64,000 bases of DNA from the NCBI GenBank assembly GCA_040414495.1, contig JBEDUI010000060.1, positions 1 to 64,000 on the forward strand, written 5' to 3'. Both the position numbers and the translations under genes were made by a program. Positions 56,127 through 64,000 of the stretch are shown here, piece by piece (position 1 is the stretch's first letter; every line of letters begins with the position of its first letter). The DNA is from DATAVB01 sp040414495. GTDB taxonomy: Bacteria > Actinomycetota > Actinomycetes > Mycobacteriales > QHCD01. The notes below the pieces were generated by a model. It ran no database searches. It saw only the letters and a list, made by a program, of their open reading frames with translations, and was not told the DNA's origin.

Positions 56127-57494
56127 TCAGATGCGGGACAGGACGTGGTCGAGGGCAGTGACCGCGATGGCCAGCTCCTCCCGGGTCACATTCAACGCCG
56201 GCCGGAACCGGATCGCCCGCTCACCGCTGGGCAGCGCCAGTACGCGTTCGGTCCGCAGCTCGGAGATCAGCTCGTCGCGGGTTTCCCGGTTCGGCAGGTC
56301 GAAGGCGACCATCAGGCCGCGGCCACGCACGTTGCTCATCCGCACCTGCTCCTGCGCCAACTCGTGCAACTGGTCGGTGAACCAGGCGCCCACGTCGGCG
56401 GCGTTGCCGATGTAGTCGTACCGCTCGATGATCTCCAGGTACCGCCGGGACCGGACCATGTCGACCAGGCCGCCGCCCCAGGTGGAGTTGATCCGGCCGC
56501 TGACCGCGAATACGTTGCCCGGGACCTCGTCGACGCGCCGGCCGGCCATGATGCCGCCGACCTGGGCCTTCTTGGAGAACGCGACGATGTCCGGCTCCAG
56601 GCCCAGCTGCTGGTACGCCCAGGGCGTGCCGGTCAGCCCGACGCCGGTCTGCACCTCGTCGAGCACGAACAGCGCGTCGTACTCGTGGCAGAGCCGCTGC
56701 ATGGCCTGCAGGAACTCCGGCCGCATGTGGTTGTCGCCGCCCTCGCCCTGGATCGGTTCGGCGATGAAGCAGGCGATGTCGTGCGGATACCGCTCGAACG
56801 CCGCGCGGGCCTGGGCCAACGCGTGCTGCTCGGCCGCCACGACCGCGTCCTCGTCGATCGGAAAGTGAATCGCGGGTACGTCGATGCGCGGCCAGTCGAA
56901 CTTCGGAAAGCGGGCGATCTTGCCCGGCTCGGTGTTGGTCAACGACATCGTGTAGCCGCTGCGGCCGTGGAACGCGCGGGTCAGGTGCAGCACCCTGCTG
57001 CCCAGCTCGGGTGAACGGCCGGCGGCCTCGTTGCGCTGGCTTTTCCAGTCGAACGCCGTTTTCAGGGCGTTCTCTACGGCCAGCGCGCCGCCCTCGACGA
57101 AGAACAGGTGCGGCAGCGCGGGGTCGCCGAGCACCCGGGCGAACGTGTTCGTGAACTCGGCCAGGTGCGTGGTGTAGATGTCGGAATTAGCCGGCTTGTT
57201 GGCGGCGACCTCGGCCAGCAGGGCCATGAATTCCGGATCGTCGACGATCTCGGGATGATTCAGGCCCAGCGGCGCCGAGGCGAAGAACGTGTACAGGTCC
57301 AGGTAGCTCTCGCCGGTGCGGGCGTCCACCAGCCAGGAACCGTGGCTCTTGGCCGTATCGAGGACCAGCCGGAAGCCGTCGACGAGCAGATGGCGGGCGA
57401 GCTGGTCGTGCACCTGCGCCGGCTCGATCGGGCTGTCGATGGGCGGAGAATCCGCGTCCCGGATCGGATCTACGGCGAACTGAGGCAGCGTCAT
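56127..57494 (-). CDS. lat: L-lysine 6-transaminase
   Basis: This 455-residue class III PLP enzyme moves the epsilon-amino group of lysine to 2-oxoglutarate, giving aminoadipate semialdehyde. It has FVEGGALAVENALKTAFDWKSQ, AFHGRSGYTMSLTNT, FIAEPIQGEGGDNHMRPEF, LDEVQTGVGLTG and the PLP lysine in DIVAFSKKAQVGGIMAGRR. The sequence follows the Lat subgroup closely (for example NSDIYTTHLAEF, GRINSTWGGGLVDMVR). ATG at 57494 has GGGGTGTGAG upstream. It heads the operon, with its promoter in the 166-bp divergent gap to acpS. Confidence 0.92.
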   Translation of the reverse strand: MTLPQFAVDPIRDADSPPIDSPIEPAQVHDQLARHLLVDGFRLVLDTAKSHGSWLVDARTGESYLDLYTFFASAPLGLNHPEIVDDPEFMALLAEVAANKPANSDIYTTHLAEFTNTFARVLGDPALPHLFFVEGGALAVENALKTAFDWKSQRNEAAGRSPELGSRVLHLTRAFHGRSGYTMSLTNTEPGKIARFPKFDWPRIDVPAIHFPIDEDAVVAAEQHALAQARAAFERYPHDIACFIAEPIQGEGGDNHMRPEFLQAMQRLCHEYDALFVLDEVQTGVGLTGTPWAYQQLGLEPDIVAFSKKAQVGGIMAGRRVDEVPGNVFAVSGRINSTWGGGLVDMVRSRRYLEIIERYDYIGNAADVGAWFTDQLHELAQEQVRMSNVRGRGLMVAFDLPNRETRDELISELRTERVLALPSGERAIRFRPALNVTREELAIAVTALDHVLSRI

Positions 57495-57647
57495 TCTCAC
57501 ACCCCGATCGAAAACTATTCGGCTACTTAGGACATTGGAAGGATGTCTTCCCGCAGGTTACCGGTTCGTAGGGGCAATTTACAGTGATGTGTCTAATGGG
57601 TCCGGGGCTGCGGCTGCGGTGGGCACGGCGCTGAGCCGGTTCGGTCG

Positions 57648-57653
57648 TACGCT
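57648..57653 (+). promoter_or_regulatory. Putative -10 box (TACGCT) for leaderless acpS
   Basis: TACGCT ends seven bases before GTG 57661, with no ribosome site between. Confidence 0.45.
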
Positions 57654-57660
57654 CAGCGTC

Positions 57661-58032
57661 GTGATCATCGGCGTAGGAATCGACGTGGTTCCGGTCGCGC
57701 GTTTCGCCGAGTCGTTGGCCCGGACGCCGGCGCTGGCCGACCGGTTGTTCACCCCGGCCGAGCGCCGTACCGTCTCCGGCGGCGCGCGATCGGCCGAATC
57801 GCTGGCGGCCCGGTTCGCGGCCAAAGAGGCTGTGGCCAAGGCGTTGGGCGCGCCCGGGAATCTACAGTGGACGGACGCTGAGGTGGTGGTCGCCGAATCC
57901 GGGCAACCGTCGCTGGAATTGACCGGAACGGTCGCGGCCCGGGCCACGCAATTGGGCGCGGTGGCCTGGCACGTCTCGCTCTCCCACGACGGCGGAATCG
58001 CCAGCGCGGTGGTTGTCGTGGAATCCGCTTAA
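57661..58032 (+). CDS. acpS: Holo-[acyl-carrier-protein] synthase
   Basis: This 123-residue enzyme transfers 4'-phosphopantetheine from CoA to ACP. It has IIGVGIDVVPVARF (metal ligand Asp8), ESLAARFAAKEAVAKALG (Glu-Lys pair, about residues 46-63) and WHVSLSHDGGIASAVVVVE. GTG at 57661 is the family start; the frame is open further upstream but does not resemble AcpS. It is divergent from the lysine operon and upstream of nnr, as in many actinobacteria. Confidence 0.94.
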   Translation: MIIGVGIDVVPVARFAESLARTPALADRLFTPAERRTVSGGARSAESLAARFAAKEAVAKALGAPGNLQWTDAEVVVAESGQPSLELTGTVAARATQLGAVAWHVSLSHDGGIASAVVVVESA

Positions 58033-58195
58033 AAACCTGCGGAATAGCGGATTTCTCAAATCACATCGGGATGTTTTGCCTTATGCCGGCGGGGTTTGAG
58101 ACGTAGCGCGGCCGATCATGGTCAACTGAGAGCTGTTGGGTCCGGCCGAATATCTACCAGCGACAAACGGCCGGATGTAGTTGGGGGGAGAGCTG

Positions 58196-59605
58196 ATGCA
58201 GGGCGTGTGGTCGGTGGCTCAGGTACGGGCGGCCGAGGAGAGGCTGATGGCCCGGGTACCCGAGGGTGCGCTGATGCAACGGGCCGCGGCCGGGTTGGCC
58301 ACGCAGTGCGTCGCCGCCCTGGACCGGGTCTACGGCGCCCGGGTCGTACTGCTCATTGGGGCCGGCAACAACGGCGGCGACGCTTTGTATGCCGGCGCCC
58401 GACTGGCCGGTCGGGGCGCCGCGGTCACCGCCCTACTGCTGGCGCCGGAGCGGGCCCATGCCGGCGGGCTGGCCGCGTTGCGTACCGCCGGCGGCCGGGC
58501 CCACCACGCCGAGGAAGCCGCCACCGATCTCATTGCTGACGCCGACCTCGTACTCGACGGAATCATCGGCATCGGCGGGCACGGCGGCCTGCGACCCGAC
58601 GCGGCCGCACTTGCCGAGGCCGCCGCCCACAGCCGCGCCACCCTGATCGCGGTCGACCTGCCCAGCGGGGTGGAGGCCGACACCGGCGAGGTCCCGGGCG
58701 CGTACTTCGACGCCGACCTCACGGTGACGTTCGGTGCGCTCAAGCCGGGTCTGGTGGTCGGCGCGGGCGCCCAGGCCGCTGGCGCCGTGGAGCTGATCGA
58801 CATCGGGCTGGACCTGCCGACGCCAGACCTACACATCCTCGACGACGCCGACATATCCGCGCTATTAACCGCCCCGACGCCGGCCGACAACAAGTACACC
58901 CGCGGCGTGGTCGGCATCGCCTCCGGCTCGCCGACCTACGGCGGGGCGGCGGTGCTGAGCGTGGGGGCGGCCTTGCGGCTGGGCGTCGGCATGGTCCGGT
59001 ACGCCGGCCGGGCCACCGAGGCGGTTCGGGCCCGCTGGCCCGAGACGGTGGTCAACGAGGGCGGTCCGAGCAAGGCCGGCCGGGTGCAGGCCTGGGTCGT
59101 CGGCCCCGGCCTGGGTACCGACGACGCGGCGGCCCATGACCTGCATGACGTGCTCACCACCGACGTACCGGCCATCGTCGATGCCGACGGCATCACCCTG
59201 CTGGCCCAGCACCGCGACCTGATCCGGCCCGGCATCGTGATCACCCCGCACGACCGGGAATTCGAGCGGATCGCCGGACCGGTCGGCGCGGATCGGGTCG
59301 GGGCGGCCCGCCGGGCGGCGGCCGAACTCGGTGTGACCGTGCTGCTCAAGGGCAACGCGACGATCGTGGCCGCTCCGGACGGCCGGGCCTACGTCAACCC
59401 GACCGGTACGCCGTGGCTGGCCACCGCCGGCACCGGCGACGTGCTCTCCGGCTGCATCGGTGCGCTGTTGGCCCGCGGGCTGGGCCCGGCCGAGGCGGCG
59501 GCGGTCGGCGCGTACCTGCACGGGCGGGCCGGCCAGCTCGCGCCGCACCCGCTGATCGCGCATGACGTCCTGGACCAACTGCCGGCCGCGTTGCGCTCAA
59601 CCTGA
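58196..59605 (+). CDS. nnr: Bifunctional NAD(P)HX epimerase/dehydratase
   Basis: This 469-residue repair enzyme for hydrated NAD(P)H has an N-terminal epimerase domain (VLLIGAGNNGGDALYAGARLAGRG, about residues 47-70) and a C-terminal ADP/ATP-dependent dehydratase domain (GVVGIASGSPTYGGAAVLSV; the GNATIVAAPDGRAYVNPTG and TAGTGDVLSGCIGALLARG motifs). ATG at 58196 has GGGGGGAGAG just upstream; an in-frame TTG at 58181 is less likely. The 163-bp gap before it holds no gene. Confidence 0.94.
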   Translation: MQGVWSVAQVRAAEERLMARVPEGALMQRAAAGLATQCVAALDRVYGARVVLLIGAGNNGGDALYAGARLAGRGAAVTALLLAPERAHAGGLAALRTAGGRAHHAEEAATDLIADADLVLDGIIGIGGHGGLRPDAAALAEAAAHSRATLIAVDLPSGVEADTGEVPGAYFDADLTVTFGALKPGLVVGAGAQAAGAVELIDIGLDLPTPDLHILDDADISALLTAPTPADNKYTRGVVGIASGSPTYGGAAVLSVGAALRLGVGMVRYAGRATEAVRARWPETVVNEGGPSKAGRVQAWVVGPGLGTDDAAAHDLHDVLTTDVPAIVDADGITLLAQHRDLIRPGIVITPHDREFERIAGPVGADRVGAARRAAAELGVTVLLKGNATIVAAPDGRAYVNPTGTPWLATAGTGDVLSGCIGALLARGLGPAEAAAVGAYLHGRAGQLAPHPLIAHDVLDQLPAALRST

Positions 59606-59627
59606 CCGGCCGGACAGACTGCACACA

Positions 59628-60761
59628 ATGAGCACCGACCGCAGTTACGCGCGGGTTGATCTCGACGCGATCCGTACCAACGTTGCCGAGCTCGCGAGCC
59701 GTACCAACGCGGTGATCATGGCGGCGGTGAAGGCCGACGGGTACGGCCATGGGCTGCTGCCGGCGTCCCGAGCCGCATTGGCCGGCGGCGCGCAGTGGCT
59801 GGCTGTGGCGTTCGTCGAGGAAGCGCTGGCGTTGCGGGCCGGCGGCATTGATGCGCCGATCCTGTCGATGATCGCCGCGCCGCGAGAACAACTATGCGAG
59901 GCGATCACGGCCGGGGTCGACCTCACGGTCGGCGCGACCTGGCTGCTGGCCGAGATCGTCGCCGCCAGCACCGCGACCGGACGCCCGGCCCGGATCCACC
60001 TCGAGGCCGACACCGGGCTGTCCCGGGGTGGGGCGAACGCCTCCGACTGGCCGGCGCTGCTGGAGGCCGTCGTCGATGCCGGCGACGCGGTCGAGGTGGT
60101 CGGGATCTGGAGCCACCTGGCCTGCTCCGATGAGCCGGACAACCCCGCCAATGCCCACCAGCTCAAGGCGTTCACCGAGGCGTTGGAGCTGGCCCGCGGG
60201 CGTGGCATCGTCCCGCAGCTGCGGCATCTGGCGAATTCCGGCGGCCTGCTGTCGTTGCCGGCGACGCACTTCGACGCGGTCCGGCCGGGCATCGCGGTCT
60301 ACGGCGTGCCGCCCGGCCCGGTCACCGACATGTCCGGCCTCACCCCGGCGATGACGCTGGTCTCGCACGTGGCGCTGACCAAGCGGATCGCCGCCGGGAC
60401 CGGCGTTTCGTACGGCCTGACCCATATCGCACCGGAGGACACCGGGGTCGCGCTGATCCCGCTCGGGTACGGGGACGGTGTGCCGCGGCATGCCTCCGGC
60501 CGGGCGCAGGTGTGGCTGGCCGGTCGGCGGCGGCCGATTCTCGGCCGGGTCTGTATGGACCAGTTCGTCGTCGGGCTCGGCGACGACGTGGTGCAGGCCG
60601 GCGACGAGGTGGTGTTGTTCGGGCCTGGTCGCGACGGCGAGCCGACCGCGGCCGAGTGGGGCGAGGTCATCGGCAGCATCGGGTACGAGATCGTCACGCG
60701 GGTGGGGGCGCGGGTGCCCCGGGTGTACGTCGGCGGCGACCCGTCCTGGGTTGCGTCATGA
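59628..60761 (+). CDS. alr: Alanine racemase
   Basis: This 377-residue PLP enzyme makes D-Ala for peptidoglycan. The PLP lysine is in IMAAVKADGYGHG (about residue 33), and the catalytic tyrosine is in GTGVSYGLTHI. The LIPLGYGDGVPRHASG and RRRPILGRVCMDQFVVGLGDD segments are typical. ATG at 59628 lies 22 bp after nnr. The stop shares ATGA with the hydrolase start, so translation is coupled. Confidence 0.95.
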   Translation: MSTDRSYARVDLDAIRTNVAELASRTNAVIMAAVKADGYGHGLLPASRAALAGGAQWLAVAFVEEALALRAGGIDAPILSMIAAPREQLCEAITAGVDLTVGATWLLAEIVAASTATGRPARIHLEADTGLSRGGANASDWPALLEAVVDAGDAVEVVGIWSHLACSDEPDNPANAHQLKAFTEALELARGRGIVPQLRHLANSGGLLSLPATHFDAVRPGIAVYGVPPGPVTDMSGLTPAMTLVSHVALTKRIAAGTGVSYGLTHIAPEDTGVALIPLGYGDGVPRHASGRAQVWLAGRRRPILGRVCMDQFVVGLGDDVVQAGDEVVLFGPGRDGEPTAAEWGEVIGSIGYEIVTRVGARVPRVYVGGDPSWVAS

Positions 60762-61795
60762 AACGGGCTGGCTTGATCGGTGGCGCCCTCGGCCTGGTCG
60801 CGGCCGGAGCCGCGGTGGGCCTGGCTACCGAGCGGTACGCGATCGGCCGGATCCGCTCCGGGGCCGACCCGGTTGCGGGCGAACCGTTCGGCCGACTGGA
60901 ACCGGATCGCGGCCGGGTCATCGTGGCCGACGACGGTGTACCGCTGTACGTCGAGGAGGTCGGGCCCGTCGATGCGCCGCTGACCGTGGTCTTCGTGCAC
61001 GGATACGGCCTGCAGATGGGATCGTGGCATTTCCAACGGCGGGCGCTGGCTACCCCGGATCGGCGGCTGATCTTCCTCGATCAGCGCTGCCACGGGCGTT
61101 CCGGCCGGGGCGACGCGCGGAATTCCACAGTGGACCAACTCGGCCGCGACCTGGCCGTCCTACTGTCCGATTTGGACGGTCCGGTCGTACTGGTCGGGCA
61201 TTCGCTGGGCGGGATGACGATCATGGCGCTGGCCGACCAGGAACCGGAGCTGTTCGGTACCACCGTGCGCGGCGTTGCGCTGCTGTCCACCTCGGCCGGC
61301 ATGGTCACCGAGTTGAAGCTGACCCTGCCGGCCGCGTTGGCCGCGGTACGGGGACCGCTGATTCCAGTCGTAGCCCACGGCATGACCCACCGGCCGGCGC
61401 TGTTGGAGCGCGGACGGCGGGCCGTCTCGGACGTCGCCTGGCTGCTGACCCGCCGATACAGCTTTGGTACTAAGGACGTGAGCCCGACGTTGGTCGGGTA
61501 CGTGGAGAAGATGATCGCGGCGACGCCGATCGACGTGATCGGGGAGTTTCTGCCGGTGATCATGAGTCACGACAAAAAGACGGCGTTGCCCGCGTTGCGG
61601 AAGGTTCCGGTGCTGGTGATGGTGGGGGAGAAGGACCTGCTGACGCCGGCCTCGCACAGCCGCGCCATCGCCGCCGAACTGCCGGACGCGCAGTTGGTCG
61701 AGCTGCCCGGAGCTGGGCACCTGGCGCTGATGGAATGCGCCGAGGCGACCAACGCGGCGTTGCTGAACCTGATCGAGGACGTGGTAGCGGAATGA
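60758..61795 (+). CDS. Alpha/beta hydrolase, membrane-anchored
   Basis: This 345-residue protein has an N-terminal hydrophobic helix (AGLIGGALGLVAAGAAVGLA, about residues 4-23), then an alpha/beta-hydrolase fold with oxyanion VFVHGYGLQMGSWHFQ, FLDQRCHGRSGRG, nucleophile VGHSLGGMTIMALA (Ser at about 149), an acid in VMVGEKDLLTPA and His in PGAGHLALME. The catalytic triad is complete; the substrate is unknown. A hydrolase between alr and tsaE is a common actinobacterial arrangement. It overlaps both neighbours by 4 bases. Confidence 0.88.
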   Translation: MKRAGLIGGALGLVAAGAAVGLATERYAIGRIRSGADPVAGEPFGRLEPDRGRVIVADDGVPLYVEEVGPVDAPLTVVFVHGYGLQMGSWHFQRRALATPDRRLIFLDQRCHGRSGRGDARNSTVDQLGRDLAVLLSDLDGPVVLVGHSLGGMTIMALADQEPELFGTTVRGVALLSTSAGMVTELKLTLPAALAAVRGPLIPVVAHGMTHRPALLERGRRAVSDVAWLLTRRYSFGTKDVSPTLVGYVEKMIAATPIDVIGEFLPVIMSHDKKTALPALRKVPVLVMVGEKDLLTPASHSRAIAAELPDAQLVELPGAGHLALMECAEATNAALLNLIEDVVAE

Positions 61796-62268
61796 AGCCG
61801 GTGGAATTCGACCTGCCGACCGCGCAGGACACCCGGGCGCTGGGCGTCCGGCTCGGCGAGCTGGCCCGAGCCGGCGACCTGGTCGTGCTGAGCGGGCCGC
61901 TCGGGGCCGGCAAGACCGTGCTGGTGCAGGGCATCGGGGCCGGTCTGGGTGTGAAGGGCCCGGTCAACTCGCCGACGTTCGTGATCAGCCGGGTGCACCG
62001 CGGCGGCCGGCTCACGCTCGTACATGCCGACGCCTACCGGCTCGGTTCGGCCGCCGAGGTCGACGACCTGGACCTGGACGCCGACGTGGCCGACTCGATC
62101 ACCGCGGTCGAATGGGGCGACGGCCTGGTCGAGCAGTTGACCGACGACCACCTCGCGATCGAGCTGCGCCGCGCTATCGATCACGACCGGCGTACCGCCG
62201 TACTCACCGCGGTCGGCCCGAGCTGGGCCGACCGGCTGCAAGACCTGGCGGTTACTTCCCCGAGGTGA
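61792..62268 (+). CDS. tsaE: tRNA t6A biosynthesis ATPase TsaE
   Basis: This 158-residue P-loop ATPase of the TsaBDE complex is needed for N6-threonylcarbamoyl-adenosine at tRNA position 37. It has VVLSGPLGAGKTVLVQGIGAGLG (Walker A, about residues 35-57), the SPTFVISRVH segment and LVHADAYRLGSAAEVDDLDLD. ATG at 61792 shares ATGA with the hydrolase stop. Its 3' end overlaps the convergent lipoprotein gene by 17 bp. Confidence 0.94.
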   Translation: MKPVEFDLPTAQDTRALGVRLGELARAGDLVVLSGPLGAGKTVLVQGIGAGLGVKGPVNSPTFVISRVHRGGRLTLVHADAYRLGSAAEVDDLDLDADVADSITAVEWGDGLVEQLTDDHLAIELRRAIDHDRRTAVLTAVGPSWADRLQDLAVTSPR

Positions 62269-62830
62269 TCCGCAGGCTGTGCAGCACCTGCTGGCAGCCG
62301 GCCTCGACCTTCTTCTCCTGGCTGGTGGACTGGCAGTTCAGCTGCACCTTGGTGTGGCCGCGAGACACGATGTACAGGTCGACCTTGATCGGCGGCGTGC
62401 TGTTGGTCAGGGCGTGATATTCCAGCGCGCGGCCGGCGGCGATCTTGGTGAGTTTCCCGTTCGGCGAGGAGAGCCGGAAGCTGGCGCTGTCCTGCTGGTC
62501 CAGCAGCTGGTTGACCGCCGTGGTCAGCTCGCTGTCGCTGAGCTTGTCCAGGTCGGTCGGCGCGGGGAACACGCCGGCGATCACCAGGTTCTCCTTGTCC
62601 AGCGCGACCGCGGTCGTGTACTTGGCCCCGCCCAGCTGCGCCGGCGCGCTGGCGAAACCCTTCGGGACCACGTAGCAGTACGGCCCGCCCTGGGGCTCGA
62701 CCACCTTGCCGGAACCGGTGCAGCCGCCCTTGGCCGCGGCGAGGTGCGGCGTACCGCTGATGCTGGAGGTGCAGGCGGCGGTGATCGGCAGCAACGCGCA
62801 GAGTGCGGTGATGATTCGGGACCTCATCAT
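62252..62830 (-). CDS. Small predicted lipoprotein of unknown function
   Basis: This protein of about 192 residues has a type II signal peptide (RSRIITALCALLPITAACTSS, lipobox ITAAC). A single extracellular domain follows, with CTGSG...GGPYCYVVPKGFASAP, perhaps one disulphide, and KVQLNCQSTSQEKKVEAGCQQVLHSLRI at the end. No catalytic motif is seen. It is encoded against the flow between tsaE and tsaB. The start is one of two adjacent ATGs at 62830 or 62827. Confidence 0.78.
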   Translation of the reverse strand: MMRSRIITALCALLPITAACTSSISGTPHLAAAKGGCTGSGKVVEPQGGPYCYVVPKGFASAPAQLGGAKYTTAVALDKENLVIAGVFPAPTDLDKLSDSELTTAVNQLLDQQDSASFRLSSPNGKLTKIAAGRALEYHALTNSTPPIKVDLYIVSRGHTKVQLNCQSTSQEKKVEAGCQQVLHSLRITSGK

Positions 62831-62912
62831 GCCGTGCACCCTAGGGCATGTTTGACCGATCCTCGCCCGGCGGCCTCGGGGCGGCCGGGTGCGGAACAGT
62901 ACGCTGCATGAG

Positions 62913-62965
62913 GGCGTGTCTGTTGACTCCTGGCCGCCGTTCGCCGAGGACCTGACCGACACGCC
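62913..62965. repeat. Inverted repeat in the lipoprotein/tsaB divergent gap
   Basis: GGCGTGTC (62913-62920) and GACACGCC (62958-62965) are perfect 8-bp arms, extendable by a wobble pair. The GACACGCC arm also occurs twice inside palindrome E. It could be an operator or part of a dispersed repeat. Confidence 0.45.
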
Positions 62966-63003
62966 TTTAGGCCGGCATCACACCGATCGGAGACCGCACC
63001 GCC

Positions 63004-63666
63004 ATGCTCGTCCTCGCGCTCGACACCGCAACCCCGGCCCTGACCGTAGGGCTGGTACGGGTGGATGAGGGCGCCCGGACCCTCGCCGCCCACGTGCAGG
63101 TCGACGCCCGCCGGCACGGCGAGCTGCTGACCCCGGCGATCACCACCATGCTCGATGAGGCCGGAGTGAAGCCGGCCGACCTCGACGCGGTCGTCGCCGG
63201 CCTCGGCCCGGGACCGTTCACCGGCCTGCGGGTCGGGCTGGCCACCGCCGCCGCGTTGGCCGATGCGATCGCGATCCCGGTTTACGGCGTGTGCTCGCTG
63301 GACGGGATCCGTACTCCGGCCGAGCCGACCCTGGTCGCGACCGATGCCCGGCGCCGCGAGATCTACTGGGCTACGTACGTCCAGGGGCAGCGGGTGGATG
63401 GTCCGTCGGTCGACCGGCCGCAAGAGGTGGCGGCCAGGCTGGCGGAGTTGGGCGTCACCGCGATGGCTGGCGCGGGCGCGGAGATGTACGCCGATGTGCT
63501 CGGTCTGCCGCTGCTGGACGCCCGCTATCCGACCGTCGCCACGCTGGTCGAGCGGGCGGCGGACCGGATCCGCGCCGGCGCCCCGGCCGACCCGTTGACC
63601 CCGCTGTACCTGCGCCGGCCCGACGTCACGATGCCGAGCGCCCGCAAGCCCGTCACGCCGGTATGA
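63004..63666 (+). CDS. tsaB: tRNA t6A biosynthesis protein TsaB
   Basis: This 220-residue ASKHA-fold partner of TsaD has LALDTATPALTVGLVRVDEG at the N-terminus and DLDAVVAGLGPGPFTGLRVGLATAAALADA (about residues 59-89). CGGAGAC lies upstream of ATG 63004. The stop shares ATGA with rimI. Confidence 0.94.
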   Translation: MLVLALDTATPALTVGLVRVDEGARTLAAHVQVDARRHGELLTPAITTMLDEAGVKPADLDAVVAGLGPGPFTGLRVGLATAAALADAIAIPVYGVCSLDGIRTPAEPTLVATDARRREIYWATYVQGQRVDGPSVDRPQEVAARLAELGVTAMAGAGAEMYADVLGLPLLDARYPTVATLVERAADRIRAGAPADPLTPLYLRRPDVTMPSARKPVTPV

Positions 63667-64000
63667 ACGCGGTGGAGGCCACGATCACGCTGGAGCCGAT
63701 GCGGTGGTGGCACATCGACGAGGCGATGCGGCTGGACGCGGACTTGTTCGGGCCGGAGCAGTGGTCGGTCCGGATGATGTGGAGCGAGCTGGCCCAGGCA
63801 ACAACCCGGTATTACCTGATCGCAGTTGAGGACGGTCAGTTGATCGGGTACGGCGGGCTGGCCGCGCTCGGCGACGAGGGCTTCATCCAGACCCTGGGCG
63901 TACGGCGTTCGCATCAGCGGCGCGGGATCGGCTGGTTGCTTTTGTCGGCGTTGCTGGCCGAGGCCGACCGCCGGGCCGTGCCAGCGGTGTTGTTGGAAGT
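63663..64000 (+). CDS. rimI: Ribosomal-protein-alanine N-acetyltransferase (partial)
   Basis: This GNAT-fold protein runs off the window edge after about 112 residues. It has the acetyl-CoA-binding motif IQTLGVRRSHQRRGIGWLLLSALLAEA and TLEPMRWWHIDEAMRLDADLF at the start. Its place between tsaB and (expected) tsaD is the usual actinobacterial order. Confidence 0.88.
   Translation, partial: MNAVEATITLEPMRWWHIDEAMRLDADLFGPEQWSVRMMWSELAQATTRYYLIAVEDGQLIGYGGLAALGDEGFIQTLGVRRSHQRRGIGWLLLSALLAEADRRAVPAVLLE

Noticed and set aside
51200..57494. Cephamycin-type beta-lactam precursor cluster (lat plus pcd)
   Set aside because: No ACV synthetase, isopenicillin N synthase or other beta-lactam genes nearby; gcdH and E1 point to degradation.

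Overview
The window is 64 kb of GC-rich chromosome from an actinobacterium. Evidence for this includes the GC content, frequent GTG starts, and the gene order rpoB-rpoC, rpsL-rpsG-fusA-tuf, the S10/spc/alpha ribosomal operons, then truA and rplM-rpsI-glmM. The S4 protein is the cysteine-containing, zinc-binding form, which I recall from Micromonosporales-like lineages. That placement is an inference from memory; no 16S rRNA gene lies in the window.

Layout. 1-3.1 kb: a nested tandem repeat, a LysE-type exporter, a pentapeptide-repeat protein and two Mce-associated-like membrane proteins. 3.4-10.9 kb: rpoB and rpoC, closed by a strong intrinsic terminator. 11-12 kb: two intergenic palindromes and an RsmC-like methyltransferase. 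12.4-16.7 kb: rpsL-rpsG-fusA-tuf. 16.8-26.5 kb: S10 and spc operons in canonical order. 26.7-34.3 kb: secY-adk-map, a DUF1707 protein, infA-rpmJ-rpsM-rpsK-rpsD-rpoA-rplQ. 34.3-42.6 kb: truA, an accessory patch (glycosidase pseudogene, zinc alcohol dehydrogenase, two more palindromes, ABC-F protein, lipoprotein), then rplM-rpsI-glmM. 42.7-47.5 kb: hypF-hypC-hypD-hypE hydrogenase-maturation genes. 47.5-50.8 kb: a divergent NAD(P)-binding protein/TetR pair and glmS. 51.2-57.5 kb: a tight minus-strand operon lat - aldehyde dehydrogenase - fused E1 dehydrogenase - glutaryl-CoA dehydrogenase. 57.6-64 kb: acpS, nnr, alr, an alpha/beta hydrolase, tsaE, a lipoprotein on the opposite strand, tsaB, and a rimI cut by the window edge.

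How it fits together. Most of the window is translation and transcription machinery plus cell-wall precursor genes (glmM, glmS, alr) and tRNA t6A genes (tsaE, tsaB). The most interesting system is the minus-strand operon at 51.2-57.5 kb. It reads as a lysine degradation route: lysine to aminoadipate semialdehyde to aminoadipate, then (after an unlinked transamination) 2-oxoadipate to glutaryl-CoA to crotonyl-CoA. The 2-oxoadipate step would be carried out by a fused E1-alpha/beta enzyme of branched-chain type rather than an OGDH-type E1.

Other points of note are a family of 54-72 bp intergenic palindromes with GATCRTGA ends (five copies), a 154-bp higher-order repeat at the left edge, an Arg at RpsL position 88 (a streptomycin-resistance residue elsewhere), structured leaders before rpsM and rplM, and several genes whose -10 box lies 6-8 bases from the start codon, as expected of leaderless mRNAs.
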